A stretch of 6,560 nucleotides of DNA from Syntrophomonadaceae bacterium (GTDB lineage Bacteria > Bacillota > Dethiobacteria > DTU022): NCBI GenBank assembly GCA_007129055.1, contig SKWE01000174.1, forward strand, positions 1-6,560, given 5' to 3'. Under the pieces are notes generated by a model, which was given only the letters and a program-made list of their open reading frames with translations, did not search any database and was not told the DNA's origin. Positions 1 to 6,326 of the stretch are shown piece after piece (the stretch's first letter is position 1; each line of letters begins with the position of its first letter). The translations under genes were made by a program, and so were the position numbers.

Positions 1-1049
1 ACTATTCGTTCATTGTAACAGCCCAATACCTTGAACCCGGATGTCTGTTTTTCTGCTTTCTCCAGGGTGCTGGTAATTTGTGGATCCTTTATTGAGCCGT
101 CGAAATCGAGGAAGAAGGAATAGTCGCCCGGTTCATTGGGAATTGATTCAATCCTGGTCAGGTTAATGCCCGAGCTGGCGAACAGCTCAAGGACGCTGAA
201 CAGGGTGCCTGCTTTATGCTCCGTTGTAAAAGTGATGGTACACTTCGTGCCGCCGTCTTCATGCGGCTGCTTGGAGAGCAGTAGAAACCTGGTACGGTTG
301 CTGCTTAAGTCTTCAATGTTCTCTTTTAAAATTTCCAGGTTATAAAGTTCTGCAGATAGCTTGCCTGCTATGCAGGCGCAGCCCCGTGGCTGCTTTTCAG
401 CGATCATTCTCGCAGCGCCGGCAGTATCGTAATAGGGAACCGGGGTCAGGTTGTTGCGGGACAAGAAGCGCCTGCACTGGGCCAGGGCCTGGGAATGTGA
501 ATAAACTTCCCTGGTGTCGCGGTGATCAGTGCCGGGAACCATTAGCAGACAGTGATGGACAGGCATATCGATGGCCCCGATTATTTGTAAATCAGTATTG
601 ATTAGCAGTTCATTAACCGGTCCGACAACCCCTCCAAGCGTATTTTCCACGGGAACAATGCCGTAGTCGTACATGCCTGAATTAACGCCTTCGAAAACTT
701 CGTTGAAAGTGGTGCAGGGTATGGTAACATAGTCCCTGTTGTAGCGCCTGACAGCTTCCTCACTGTAGGCTCCGTGCTCTCCCTGGAAACCGATTATAAC
801 CAGGTCTTTCGCCTGCAGCTTCTTGCTCTGGGTCAGAATATTTTTGTAGATCTCTTCGCTGAAATCGCTTTCGATTAAAGCGTTGGCATTATTTCTTATC
901 TTCTCCAGAACCTCTTTTTCGCGCCCGGGGTCCTCAATTTTATCCTTGAACCTTTTTGCCAGCAACCCCTGTTCAAAACGGTCATTTAAGAGCTTCAAAA
1001 TTTTTGAGTCGATTAAGTCAATATTGTGCCTGATTTCGTCCAGTTTCAT
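1..1049 (-). CDS. pheA: Bifunctional chorismate mutase / prephenate dehydratase (P-protein), 3' end cut by window edge
   Basis: Converts chorismate to prephenate and then to phenylpyruvate in phenylalanine biosynthesis; cytoplasmic. 349 complete codons are visible without a stop. Residues 1-85 are an AroQ-type chorismate mutase: R7, R24, K35, R43, E44 and Q79 fall where E. coli has R11, R28, K39, R51, E52 and Q88. Residues about 86-265 are the prephenate dehydratase domain, with GEHGAYS at 90-96, VPVENT, and the catalytic TRF at 253-255. Residues about 270-349 are an ACT domain for phenylalanine sensing. In it the usual GAL(V) and ESRP motifs read AGTL (280-283) and ESIP (301-304). P-proteins are usually about 360-385 aa, so only a short tail is likely missing. 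The ATG overlaps the aroF stop (ATGA), which suggests translational coupling; its own ribosome site is weak (GTGGTGAT). Identity is certain; altered feedback control is only an inference. Confidence 0.96.
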   Translation of the reverse strand, partial: MKLDEIRHNIDLIDSKILKLLNDRFEQGLLAKRFKDKIEDPGREKEVLEKIRNNANALIESDFSEEIYKNILTQSKKLQAKDLVIIGFQGEHGAYSEEAVRRYNRDYVTIPCTTFNEVFEGVNSGMYDYGIVPVENTLGGVVGPVNELLINTDLQIIGAIDMPVHHCLLMVPGTDHRDTREVYSHSQALAQCRRFLSRNNLTPVPYYDTAGAARMIAEKQPRGCACIAGKLSAELYNLEILKENIEDLSSNRTRFLLLSKQPHEDGGTKCTITFTTEHKAGTLFSVLELFASSGINLTRIESIPNEPGDYSFFLDFDGSIKDPQITSTLEKAEKQTSGFKVLGCYNERI

Positions 1050-1894
1050 TTTATATCACCACTTATTATAGAAGAGTTAAAAGCCTTTTCCTGCATAAAT
1101 TTTTGCAGCTTTACGATTTTTTTCATCAGCTGGGCAAACTGTTCCGGGTTAAATTGCTGGTCGGCATCGCTTTTTGCTTCACAGGGGTTGATGTGCACTT
1201 CCAGCAGCAGGCCGTCTGCTCCTGCCGCTATGGCCGCGAAGCTCATTTTTTCAATTAAGCTTAGCTTTCCGGTGCCGTGAGAAGGATCTACCAAAACAGG
1301 CAGGTGACTGAGCTCCTTGATAGCGGGAATCATGCTTAAATCGAGAGTGTTCCTGGTGTAGGTTTCAAAAGTCCGGATGCCCCTTTCACAGAGGATTACA
1401 TCCATGTTGCCTTCGGCTAAAATATATTCAGCGCAGTTTAACCACTCTTTGAGGGTGGAATACATGCCTCTTTTTAACAGAACCGGTTTTCCGGCCCGGC
1501 CCACTTCCTTGAGCAGTGAAAAGTTTTGCATATTCCTTGCGCCAATCTGCAGAATATCAGCGAATTCACAAACCCATGAAACATCGCGGGGGTCTATAAC
1601 TTCTGTAACAATGGGCAGCCCTGTTTTCAGCTTGGCCTTTTCCAGGATTTTTAGCCCTTCCAGGCCCAAACCCTGGAAATCATAGGGTGAGGTGCGGGGC
1701 TTGTAGGCACCGCCCCTGAACATCATGCCGCCCCCTGCCCTGACGGCTTTAGCGGTATTTACGGTTTGCTCTTCGCTTTCCACTCCGCAGGGTCCGGCGA
1801 TAACGACGAAATCTTCGCCAATGACAATATCGCCAATTTTTATAGTTGTTCTTTTTCCATCTTTACCTAGTTCAGCCAGCTTCAGGTTTTGCAT
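1046..1894 (-). CDS. aroF: 3-deoxy-7-phosphoheptulonate (DAHP) synthase, type I-beta, catalytic core only
   Basis: Condenses phosphoenolpyruvate and erythrose 4-phosphate to DAHP, the first step of the shikimate pathway; cytoplasmic, metal-dependent. The 282-residue protein is a TIM-barrel core with GPCGVES (34-40), the KPRTSP phosphate-binding motif (65-70), IGARNMQNF (117-125), LLKRG (139-143) and DPSHGTG (203-209). The expected metal ligands are C36, H206, E232 and D243. The Thermotoga maritima enzyme has them at 102, 272, 298 and 309, so all four are shifted by exactly 66 residues. The N-terminal ferredoxin-like regulatory domain of that enzyme is therefore absent and no chorismate mutase is fused. 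The start at 1894 is chosen because GGAG lies 7 nt upstream. An in-frame ATG at 1957 would place the start inside the promoter -35 box and adds residues unlike the family. The stop overlaps the pheA start by 4 bp. Confidence 0.96.
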   Translation of the reverse strand: MQNLKLAELGKDGKRTTIKIGDIVIGEDFVVIAGPCGVESEEQTVNTAKAVRAGGGMMFRGGAYKPRTSPYDFQGLGLEGLKILEKAKLKTGLPIVTEVIDPRDVSWVCEFADILQIGARNMQNFSLLKEVGRAGKPVLLKRGMYSTLKEWLNCAEYILAEGNMDVILCERGIRTFETYTRNTLDLSMIPAIKELSHLPVLVDPSHGTGKLSLIEKMSFAAIAAGADGLLLEVHINPCEAKSDADQQFNPEQFAQLMKKIVKLQKFMQEKAFNSSIISGDIK

Positions 1895-1901
1895 ATATCT
1901 T

Positions 1902-1905
1902 CTCC
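1902..1905 (-). promoter_or_regulatory. Ribosome binding site of aroF
   Basis: On the minus strand GGAG (within CGGAGAAG) lies 7 nt before the ATG at 1894. It fixes the start there rather than at the in-frame ATG 63 nt upstream, which has no comparable site. Confidence 0.75.
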
Positions 1906-1927
1906 GTTTAGGTTGATTATTTGAGCA

Positions 1928-1957
1928 ATAATACCACAGCTGATGGCAGATGGTCAA
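1928..1957 (-). promoter_or_regulatory. Sigma-A/sigma-70 promoter of aroF-pheA
   Basis: On the minus strand TTGACC (1957-1952) is followed after 18 bp by TATTAT (1933-1928): five of six consensus bases in each box. Transcription would begin near 1921, giving a leader of about 27 nt that contains the aroF ribosome site. That is too short for a T-box or attenuator, so control by uncharged tRNA or a leader peptide is not supported here. An 11-bp direct repeat, GTTGATTATTT on the plus strand, occurs at 1912-1922 (at the predicted start point) and again at 2016-2026 next to the cfa stop. No convincing terminator separates cfa from this promoter, so readthrough from cfa is also possible. Confidence 0.7.
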
Positions 1958-2026
1958 TAAAATAGCTGATAATAAGGGGCTTAGCAGGTGTGATATTAAC
2001 TGTCTTGGTACGGGTGTTGATTATTT

Positions 2027-3223
2027 TCACCTGTAGAGGTGGTCGCGGGTCAGCGGCAGATCGCTGCATAGCCCCCTGCTGAAGAGCAGTTGGTGGACAT
2101 CCAGGCCGCTGCTGACAAATGAAGCGCTGCAGCCAACCAGGTAAAGACGCCACATGCGAACGAAACGTTCGCCGTACTTTACCCTGATTTGATCTGCAAC
2201 CTTTTCAAAGTTTTCAGCCCAGCAGGCCGTGGTCATGGCATAGTGAGAGCGCAGGCTTTCGGCATCAATTAAATGGAAAGAATGCTCAGGAAGCTGCCAG
2301 ATGATTTCGCGCAGGGAAGGAACATAGCCCCAGGGGATGACATGTCTTTTTAGCCAGGGGTTTAAAGGGCCTTCTTTGGGCCTGTTGATAGTATGCATTA
2401 AAGACAGTCCCTGCGGTCTAAGCATTTTTTTCAGGCATTTAAAATACCACTCAATATTTTCCCGGCCTACATATTTGAACATGCCCACGCTGATGATTTT
2501 ATCAAAGGTCAGGCCTTCAACAGCAAGGTCACGATAATCGGCAACCCGCACATCGACTTTGCCTTCCAATCCTTCTTCTTTAATCAGTTTTCTTGTTTCT
2601 TCTTCCTGCTGCCTGCTGAGGGTAATGCCCAGTGCCTGAACCCCAAAATCCCGGGCAGCGCTGACAATCAACCTCCCCCATCCGCTTCCAATATCAAGCA
2701 GGGTTTCGCCTTCTTTCAGCTGCATCTTTTTTAAGATATATTCAATTTTCTGGTGCTGTGCCTGTTCCAGGCTGTCCTGCCCGGTTTTGAAGTAGGCGCA
2801 GGAAAAACTTAGAGTATCGTCAAGCCATAATTTAAAAAAATCATTTTCCGGATCATATTCGTGCTTCGCAATTTCTGCTTCAGTTTCTTCATGTTCCACG
2901 GGCCGTCCCATTGCTAAACGCTGAAAAATATTTTGACGGTCTCTACCCCTTCTGAAAAGATCCCCATTTTCGATTAGCAGGTTCAGCAGTGCGGCAAAAT
3001 CCCCTTCTACATCAATTTTCTCCTCTATGTAGGCTTCGCCGAAGCTGGTTTCGGGAGTGCTGAACATTTCGCGAACATCCAGGGGTTCCCTGAAGATTAT
3101 TGTAAATCCAGGTTCACCGCTTTCCCCGTTTCCAAAGAACTCGGTTTGACCATCCCAGTAGGTAACAGCAAAAGGCGATCCCTCGATGCTGCGGAATACT
3201 GCTTTTAAGAGCTCTTTTTGCAT
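2027..3223 (-). CDS. cfa: Cyclopropane-fatty-acyl-phospholipid synthase family protein (SAM-dependent)
   Basis: Family members add a methylene group from S-adenosylmethionine across the double bond of unsaturated acyl chains in membrane phospholipids. The 398-residue protein has the N-terminal lipid-associated domain (about 1-115, with FGEAYIEEKIDVEGD near 61-75). A SAM methyltransferase fold follows: SCAYF (141-145), DIGSGWGRL (177-185), GITLSRQQ (199-206) and MHTI (276-279). Relative to E. coli Cfa, C142, H277 and Y328 correspond to C139, H266 and Y317. Position 250, exactly 27 residues before H277, is lysine where E. coli has the active-site glutamate E239 (MFKYVG instead of MFEHVG). Activity may therefore differ. 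The start at 3223 is set by AAGGAGG 8 nt upstream; the longer in-frame start at 3262 lies within the promoter. Divergent from the methylamine operon, with no obvious functional link. Confidence 0.93.
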   Translation of the reverse strand: MQKELLKAVFRSIEGSPFAVTYWDGQTEFFGNGESGEPGFTIIFREPLDVREMFSTPETSFGEAYIEEKIDVEGDFAALLNLLIENGDLFRRGRDRQNIFQRLAMGRPVEHEETEAEIAKHEYDPENDFFKLWLDDTLSFSCAYFKTGQDSLEQAQHQKIEYILKKMQLKEGETLLDIGSGWGRLIVSAARDFGVQALGITLSRQQEEETRKLIKEEGLEGKVDVRVADYRDLAVEGLTFDKIISVGMFKYVGRENIEWYFKCLKKMLRPQGLSLMHTINRPKEGPLNPWLKRHVIPWGYVPSLREIIWQLPEHSFHLIDAESLRSHYAMTTACWAENFEKVADQIRVKYGERFVRMWRLYLVGCSASFVSSGLDVHQLLFSRGLCSDLPLTRDHLYR

Positions 3224-3231
3224 GGGGGCAA

Positions 3232-3238
3232 CCTCCTT
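3232..3238 (-). promoter_or_regulatory. Ribosome binding site of cfa
   Basis: On the minus strand AAGGAGG, a full Shine-Dalgarno match, ends 8 nt before the ATG at 3223. It identifies this as the start rather than the in-frame ATG at 3262. Confidence 0.85.
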
Positions 3239-3242
3239 CTTC

Positions 3243-3262
3243 GTGTTTCTATTATGAAACAC
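3243..3262. promoter_or_regulatory. Perfect palindrome over the cfa -10 box, likely operator
   Basis: GTGTTTC, a 6-bp spacer, then GAAACAC: perfect 7-bp arms spanning the predicted cfa -10 element and transcription start. A dimeric repressor bound here would block the promoter. The arms do not match an operator I can name. No T-run follows on either strand, so a terminator is unlikely. The palindrome is seen directly; its role is an inference. Confidence 0.6.
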
Positions 3263-3279
3263 TTATCTTAATTTTGCAA
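3251..3279 (-). promoter_or_regulatory. Sigma-A/sigma-70 promoter of cfa
   Basis: On the minus strand TTGCAA (3279-3274) is followed after 17 bp by CATAAT (3256-3251), which matches five of six -10 bases. The start point would be near 3244, giving a leader of about 21 nt with the cfa ribosome site. A perfect palindrome (3243-3262) covers the -10 box and start point. Confidence 0.65.
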
Positions 3280-3331
3280 CTATTAATCAGGGGTTCGCGT
3301 CTAGAAGGCTGGTTATTTCTTTAAATAGTAA

Positions 3332-3337
3332 TATAAT
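3332..3337 (+). promoter_or_regulatory. Candidate -10 box (upstream) for mtbB-mttB
   Basis: A consensus TATAAT lies in the divergent intergenic region, but nothing resembling TTGACA lies 16-18 bp upstream (the sequence there is CTGGTT). If used, the leader would be about 60 nt. The poor -35 would fit an activator-dependent promoter. It competes with the second TATAAT at 3376-3381. Confidence 0.35.
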
Positions 3338-3358
3338 GAGGGAGGAAAATATTTTTAA

Positions 3359-3376
3359 GTATCTATGCGTATCTAT
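3359..3376 (+). repeat. Tandem direct repeat GTATCTAT upstream of mtbB
   Basis: GTATCTAT occurs at 3359-3366 and again at 3369-3376, a 10-bp period that places both copies on the same face of the helix. The second copy runs into the TATAAT at 3376-3381. Spacing and position suggest a binding site for a regulator of the methylamine operon. With only two 8-mers in an AT-rich region, chance cannot be excluded. Confidence 0.4.
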
Positions 3377-3381
3377 ATAAT
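3376..3381 (+). promoter_or_regulatory. Candidate -10 box (proximal) for mtbB-mttB
   Basis: A consensus TATAAT with a poor -35 (TTTTAA at 3353-3358, 17 bp upstream). A start near 3388 would leave about 18 nt before the initiation codon, just enough to include the ribosome site. The tandem GTATCTAT repeat sits directly upstream, which favours an activated promoter here. Confidence 0.4.
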
Positions 3382-3390
3382 AAAGCTCAG

Positions 3391-3396
3391 GGGAGG
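3391..3396 (+). promoter_or_regulatory. Ribosome binding site of mtbB, favours a TTG start
   Basis: GGGAGG (part of AGGGGAGGTG) ends 3 nt before the in-frame GTG at 3400 but 9 nt before the in-frame TTG at 3406. The spacing favours TTG at 3406; the GTG would be unusually close. Confidence 0.6.
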
Positions 3397-3405
3397 TGTG
3401 TGTTT

Positions 3406-4797
3406 TTGCAAAAATATTTTACCCGGATGGGTGATGGAACGGGGATTTATCTTGATGCAGAAACCATTCAACATGATTTGAAAGAGGGAACTGCTGATGC
3501 AGCAAGACGGGGCAAGATACCTGAACTGACGAAAGAAGAACTAGACTATCTTTTTGAAATTGTAACTTCCCCCGTTAATGTTGCCAGTGTAACCAGGGGA
3601 AGCGAAGTGGTTACATCATCTGATTCAGGGGCCTTTAAAATCAACTACCAGGCAGACATATCGATGGACAGGGCGACCGCTATCCAGGTGCATGAAAAGG
3701 TGCTCGCTGCCGATTCGCTGGATCTTGGCAATATTGATTACAGCTACAAGGTGGTAAAGGCTATTCTTAACGATGAAGCAAAAGTGATGGAGAACGTGCA
3801 GCTTAATACTATAATGCCGGTGCTGTACGGGGCCATGCCCAACCTTGGCCTTTATACTAAACCTGATGGGCCGGTTGACAACTGGTCGGAGCTGATGCCG
3901 CTGGGGAAAATAGAAGAATCGAGGAAAGCCCAGGAAGAAGCGATAGAACATGCTGTGAAAGATATGGTCTATATATCAGGCGGTATGTATAATGCCGGGG
4001 CGGATGGCATGAATTTCGATACCTGCGGGGCTTCAGGAGATGCAGATGTTGTTGCTGCCCTGCTGGCCATTGAGAAGGTAAAAAAACAGTACCCGGACCT
4101 TGGAATAGAAATGGGCATGTCTGGTGAGTTCGTTATAGGCATGCACGGCCAGCTTGAGTATGGCGGTGCTCGCGTGGCCGGCCTGTACCCTCACCGGCAG
4201 GTTGAACTGGCTGAAAAGGCAGGGGTCAGTATCTTCGGCCCCGTTGTAAATACGAACAGCAATATGACTTTCCCCTGGAACCTGGCCCGGGCAGTTACTT
4301 TTATCAAGGCTTGCGCAGAGGCGGCAAATATTCCTGTTCATGCCAATGTAGGTATGGGAGTTGGAGCTACACCCATGTCACCGGTGCCCCCTTCCGACGC
4401 GGTATCCAGGGCGGCAAAAGCGCTGGTGGAAATCGGCAAGGCAGACGGTTTATAGGTAGGTTCAGGTGATCCGTTCGGCAACGAAGCAACACAGGAAGTG
4501 GCCGTCGGGATGGGTGGAATTCGCAGCGCCGGAGATCTGGTAATGCGGATGCAGTTAAACCGCGGCATGAAAATAAACCAGGCAAAAAAATATATTGCCG
4601 ATAAACTTGGGGTTACAGCTGCAGAGCTTGCTGATTGCTCTGTAATGAGGGAAATCAGGCAGGATCTGGATATAGGGTATCCCATGCCCGACCCCGGTGC
4701 AGCGAAAGGTATAGCGGCGAAAGTGCGGATTGCTGACCTTTTGGGGATTAAAATTAACTCGGTTGAGCATTTTAAAAAGCGCAGCGGCCTCAAATGA
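3406..4797 (+). CDS. mtbB: Dimethylamine:corrinoid methyltransferase, contains pyrrolysine at an in-frame UAG
   Basis: Transfers a methyl group from dimethylamine to the Co(I) form of the corrinoid protein MtbC, releasing monomethylamine; cytoplasmic. The frame runs through TAG at 4453-4455 (residue 350) and ends at TGA, giving 463 residues; archaeal MtbB is about 467 with Pyl near 356. Recognised family segments are RMGDG near the N-terminus, YGAMPNLGLY (from 141), NFDTCGASGD (203-212), MHGQLEYGG (from 246) and NLARAVTF upstream of the amber. GDPFG, MGGIRSAGDL, REIRQDLDIG and PGAAKGIAAK follow it in the same frame. Pyl is the proposed electrophile that forms an adduct with the amine. TTG at 3406 is preferred on ribosome-site spacing; GTG at 3400 would add two residues. 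First gene of an operon with mttB, 40 bp apart. No mtbC is adjacent. Without the pyl system a 349-residue truncated product would result. Confidence 0.95.
4453..4455 (+). other. In-frame amber codon of mtbB read as pyrrolysine
   Basis: TAG lies between the codons for ADGL and VGSGDP. The family's conserved sequence continues in the same frame for 113 more codons. Archaeal MtbB has pyrrolysine at the same place, between a conserved DG(I/L) and GDP. All four complete genes in this window end in TGA or TAA, consistent with TAG being reserved or rare as a stop. Confidence 0.93.
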
Positions 4798-4826
4798 CCC
4801 GTTTTATTTAGAATATTAATAAAGGT

Positions 4827-4832
4827 AGGTGG
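4827..4832 (+). promoter_or_regulatory. Ribosome binding site of mttB, favours a TTG start
   Basis: AGGTGG (within AAAGGTAGGTGG) lies 5 nt before the in-frame TTG at 4838. The alternative in-frame GTG at 4829 overlaps this site and would have only AAAGG close upstream. TTG at 4838 is therefore the better start. Confidence 0.5.
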
Positions 4833-4837
4833 TTTGC

Positions 4838-6310
4838 TTGAAAAGAAACAGGATAGCCGGCAGAAACTCTTTTATTGGCTGCAGTATTCAGCTCTTCAGT
4901 GACGAAGATCTGGAAATGATCCACGACGCTACCCTGGAAGTGCTGGAGTACACGGGGCTGTACGTACAGAGCGAAGAAGCCGTGGAAATCTATGACGGTG
5001 GGGGCTGTACTGTGGACCGGGAAAACAGTATTGTAAAAATACCGGCCCATATAGTTGAAGATGCCATTTCCTCTTCACCCAAAAAAGTCTTCCTGGCCGG
5101 GCGCGATCCAAAGCACGACATTGTCCTTGAAAACGGCAGGGTAAATTTTTGCCCCTTCGGGGAAGGCGTTATGGTTATCGACCCCTTCACCGGGGAATAC
5201 CGCCAGTCAACCAAAAAAGACAAGGGCGATGTAGCTCGGCTGGTCGATGCCCTGGATCAGTATGACATGCTGGAAAACACGGTTGCGCCCCGTGATGTGC
5301 ACCCGGAGCTGGAAAGCCTGCACAACTACGAGGTAACGGTGGCAAATACAACTAAACATGTGCCCCAGCCCTGCCACGACAAGCGTTCGGCAGAACTGTT
5401 GATTGAAATGGCTGCCGCCGTAGCCGGAGGGAAAGAAAAGCTAAAGGATAGGCCTATAGTTTCAGGCTGCACCTGCCCACAGAGCCCCCTGACTATTTCT
5501 GAAGGCTGTGCGGATCCGATCATAGCTTATGCCCGGGCAAACCTGCCGCAGAATATCCTTTCCATGGCCCTGGCAGGTGCAACATCACCTGTTACCCTGG
5601 CTGGAACCCTGGTAACTCATAATGCCGAGGTGTTGGGAGGAATTGTTTTGGCCCAGCTCGCCCGCAGGGGCGCCCCGGTGATGTACGGCAGTTCCACCTC
5701 GATGATTGACCTGAAGCTGACGACCGCTTCTGTCGGCTGCCCTGAGCTGGGCCTGATCAGCGCAGCGGTGGCGAAACTGGCCCAGATGTACCTGCTTCCC
5801 AGTTACGTAGCGGGCACGTAGGGCGACAGCAAGTTGTCGGATGCGCAGTCGGGACATGAAAAAACCTTAACCACCCTGCTGCCGGCGTTGGCAGGTGCCA
5901 ATATGATCTACGGCGGGGGGATGCTGGAAATGGGTTTAACGATGAGTTTCGGACAGCTGGTGATGGATAACGAGATTATAGCCATGACCAGGAAAGTTTT
6001 AGAAGGCATACCGGTTAATGATGAGACTCTTGCAGTGGATGTGATCAAAAGTGTAGGTGCACGTGGTCACTTCCTGGGAGAGGAACATACATATAAAAAT
6101 ATGCGAAAACTATCCAGCCCGGAATTTATTGACCGCCGGATGCGCCAGTTCTGGGATGCCAGGGGCTCCAGGGACCTGGGAACGGTCTGTGATGAAAAGG
6201 CAAGGGAAATTTTGGCTTCCCATCAGCCAGATCCCCTGCCGGAAGGGGCCCATAACTCGCTTCTGGCAATTATAGCCCGGAGGGAAGAAGAGTTGGGTAT
6301 ATCCGGCTAA
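4838..6310 (+). CDS. mttB: Trimethylamine:corrinoid methyltransferase, contains pyrrolysine at an in-frame UAG
   Basis: Transfers a methyl group from trimethylamine to the corrinoid protein MttC, yielding dimethylamine, the substrate of the MtbB encoded just upstream; cytoplasmic. The frame passes through TAG at 5819-5821 (residue 328) and stops at TAA, for 490 residues; Methanosarcina MttB is about 495 with Pyl334. Family sequence includes LFSDEDLEMIHDATLEVL (20-37), ALAGATSPVTLAGTLVTHN (about 244-262), YGSST and SAAVAKLAQ before the amber. After it come HEKTLTTLLPALAGAN, GGGMLEMGLTMSFGQ and the C-terminal LDRRM-like region. The AGT-Pyl-xDSK context matches Pyl-type MttB; glycine betaine methyltransferases of the same superfamily (MtgB) lack Pyl. 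TTG at 4838 is preferred over GTG at 4829. Second gene of the mtbB operon, followed closely by a terminator; no mttC is adjacent. Without the pyl system a 327-residue fragment would form. Confidence 0.95.
5819..5821 (+). other. In-frame amber codon of mttB read as pyrrolysine
   Basis: TAG lies between the codons for YVAGT and GDSK, where Pyl-type MttB has its pyrrolysine. The next 162 codons continue the family's conserved C-terminal part with no frameshift before the TAA. Confidence 0.94.
5824..5839 (+). other. Small hairpin just after the mttB amber codon
   Basis: CGACA, a 6-nt loop and TGTCG form a perfect 5-bp stem that begins two bases after the UAG; an inner G-U pair may extend it. It could act as a local readthrough element in the mRNA. 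It also encodes the conserved DSK residues, so codon constraint alone may explain it. The stem is seen in the sequence; the function is speculative. Confidence 0.25.
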
Positions 6311-6326
6311 TGATATGATAACAGCA

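Noticed and set aside
1895..1957. Longer aroF start at the ATG at 1957
   Set aside because: It would overlap the -35 box, has no ribosome site, and adds residues unlike the family.
3224..3262. Longer cfa start at the ATG at 3262
   Set aside because: It would lie upstream of the predicted transcription start, and the strong AAGGAGG serves the ATG at 3223.
3340..3345. Second ribosome site GGGAGG with a leader peptide upstream of mtbB
   Set aside because: No ATG, GTG or TTG lies at a usable distance downstream.
3391..3409. Sigma-54 promoter (GG...GC) upstream of mtbB
   Set aside because: The GG and GC spacing is off by one, and the elements coincide with the ribosome site and start codon.
4472..4483. 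PYLIS-like hairpin after the mtbB UAG (CGTT-CGGC-AACG)
   Set aside because: Only 4 bp of stem, 16 bases downstream of the TAG; too small to distinguish from chance.
4338..4793. 151-codon open frame on the minus strand
   Set aside because: Fully antisense to the well-identified 3' part of mtbB, with no recognisable family or initiation signals.
3406..4797. mtbB as a pseudogene or as two separate genes (second start near 4498)
   Set aside because: The TAG sits at the known pyrrolysine position, the family sequence is continuous in one frame, and there is no ribosome site before 4498.
4838..6310. mttB as a pseudogene or as two genes (second start at TTG 5834)
   Set aside because: Same reasoning: conserved AGT-Pyl-xDSK context, unbroken family sequence after the amber, and no initiation signals at 5834.
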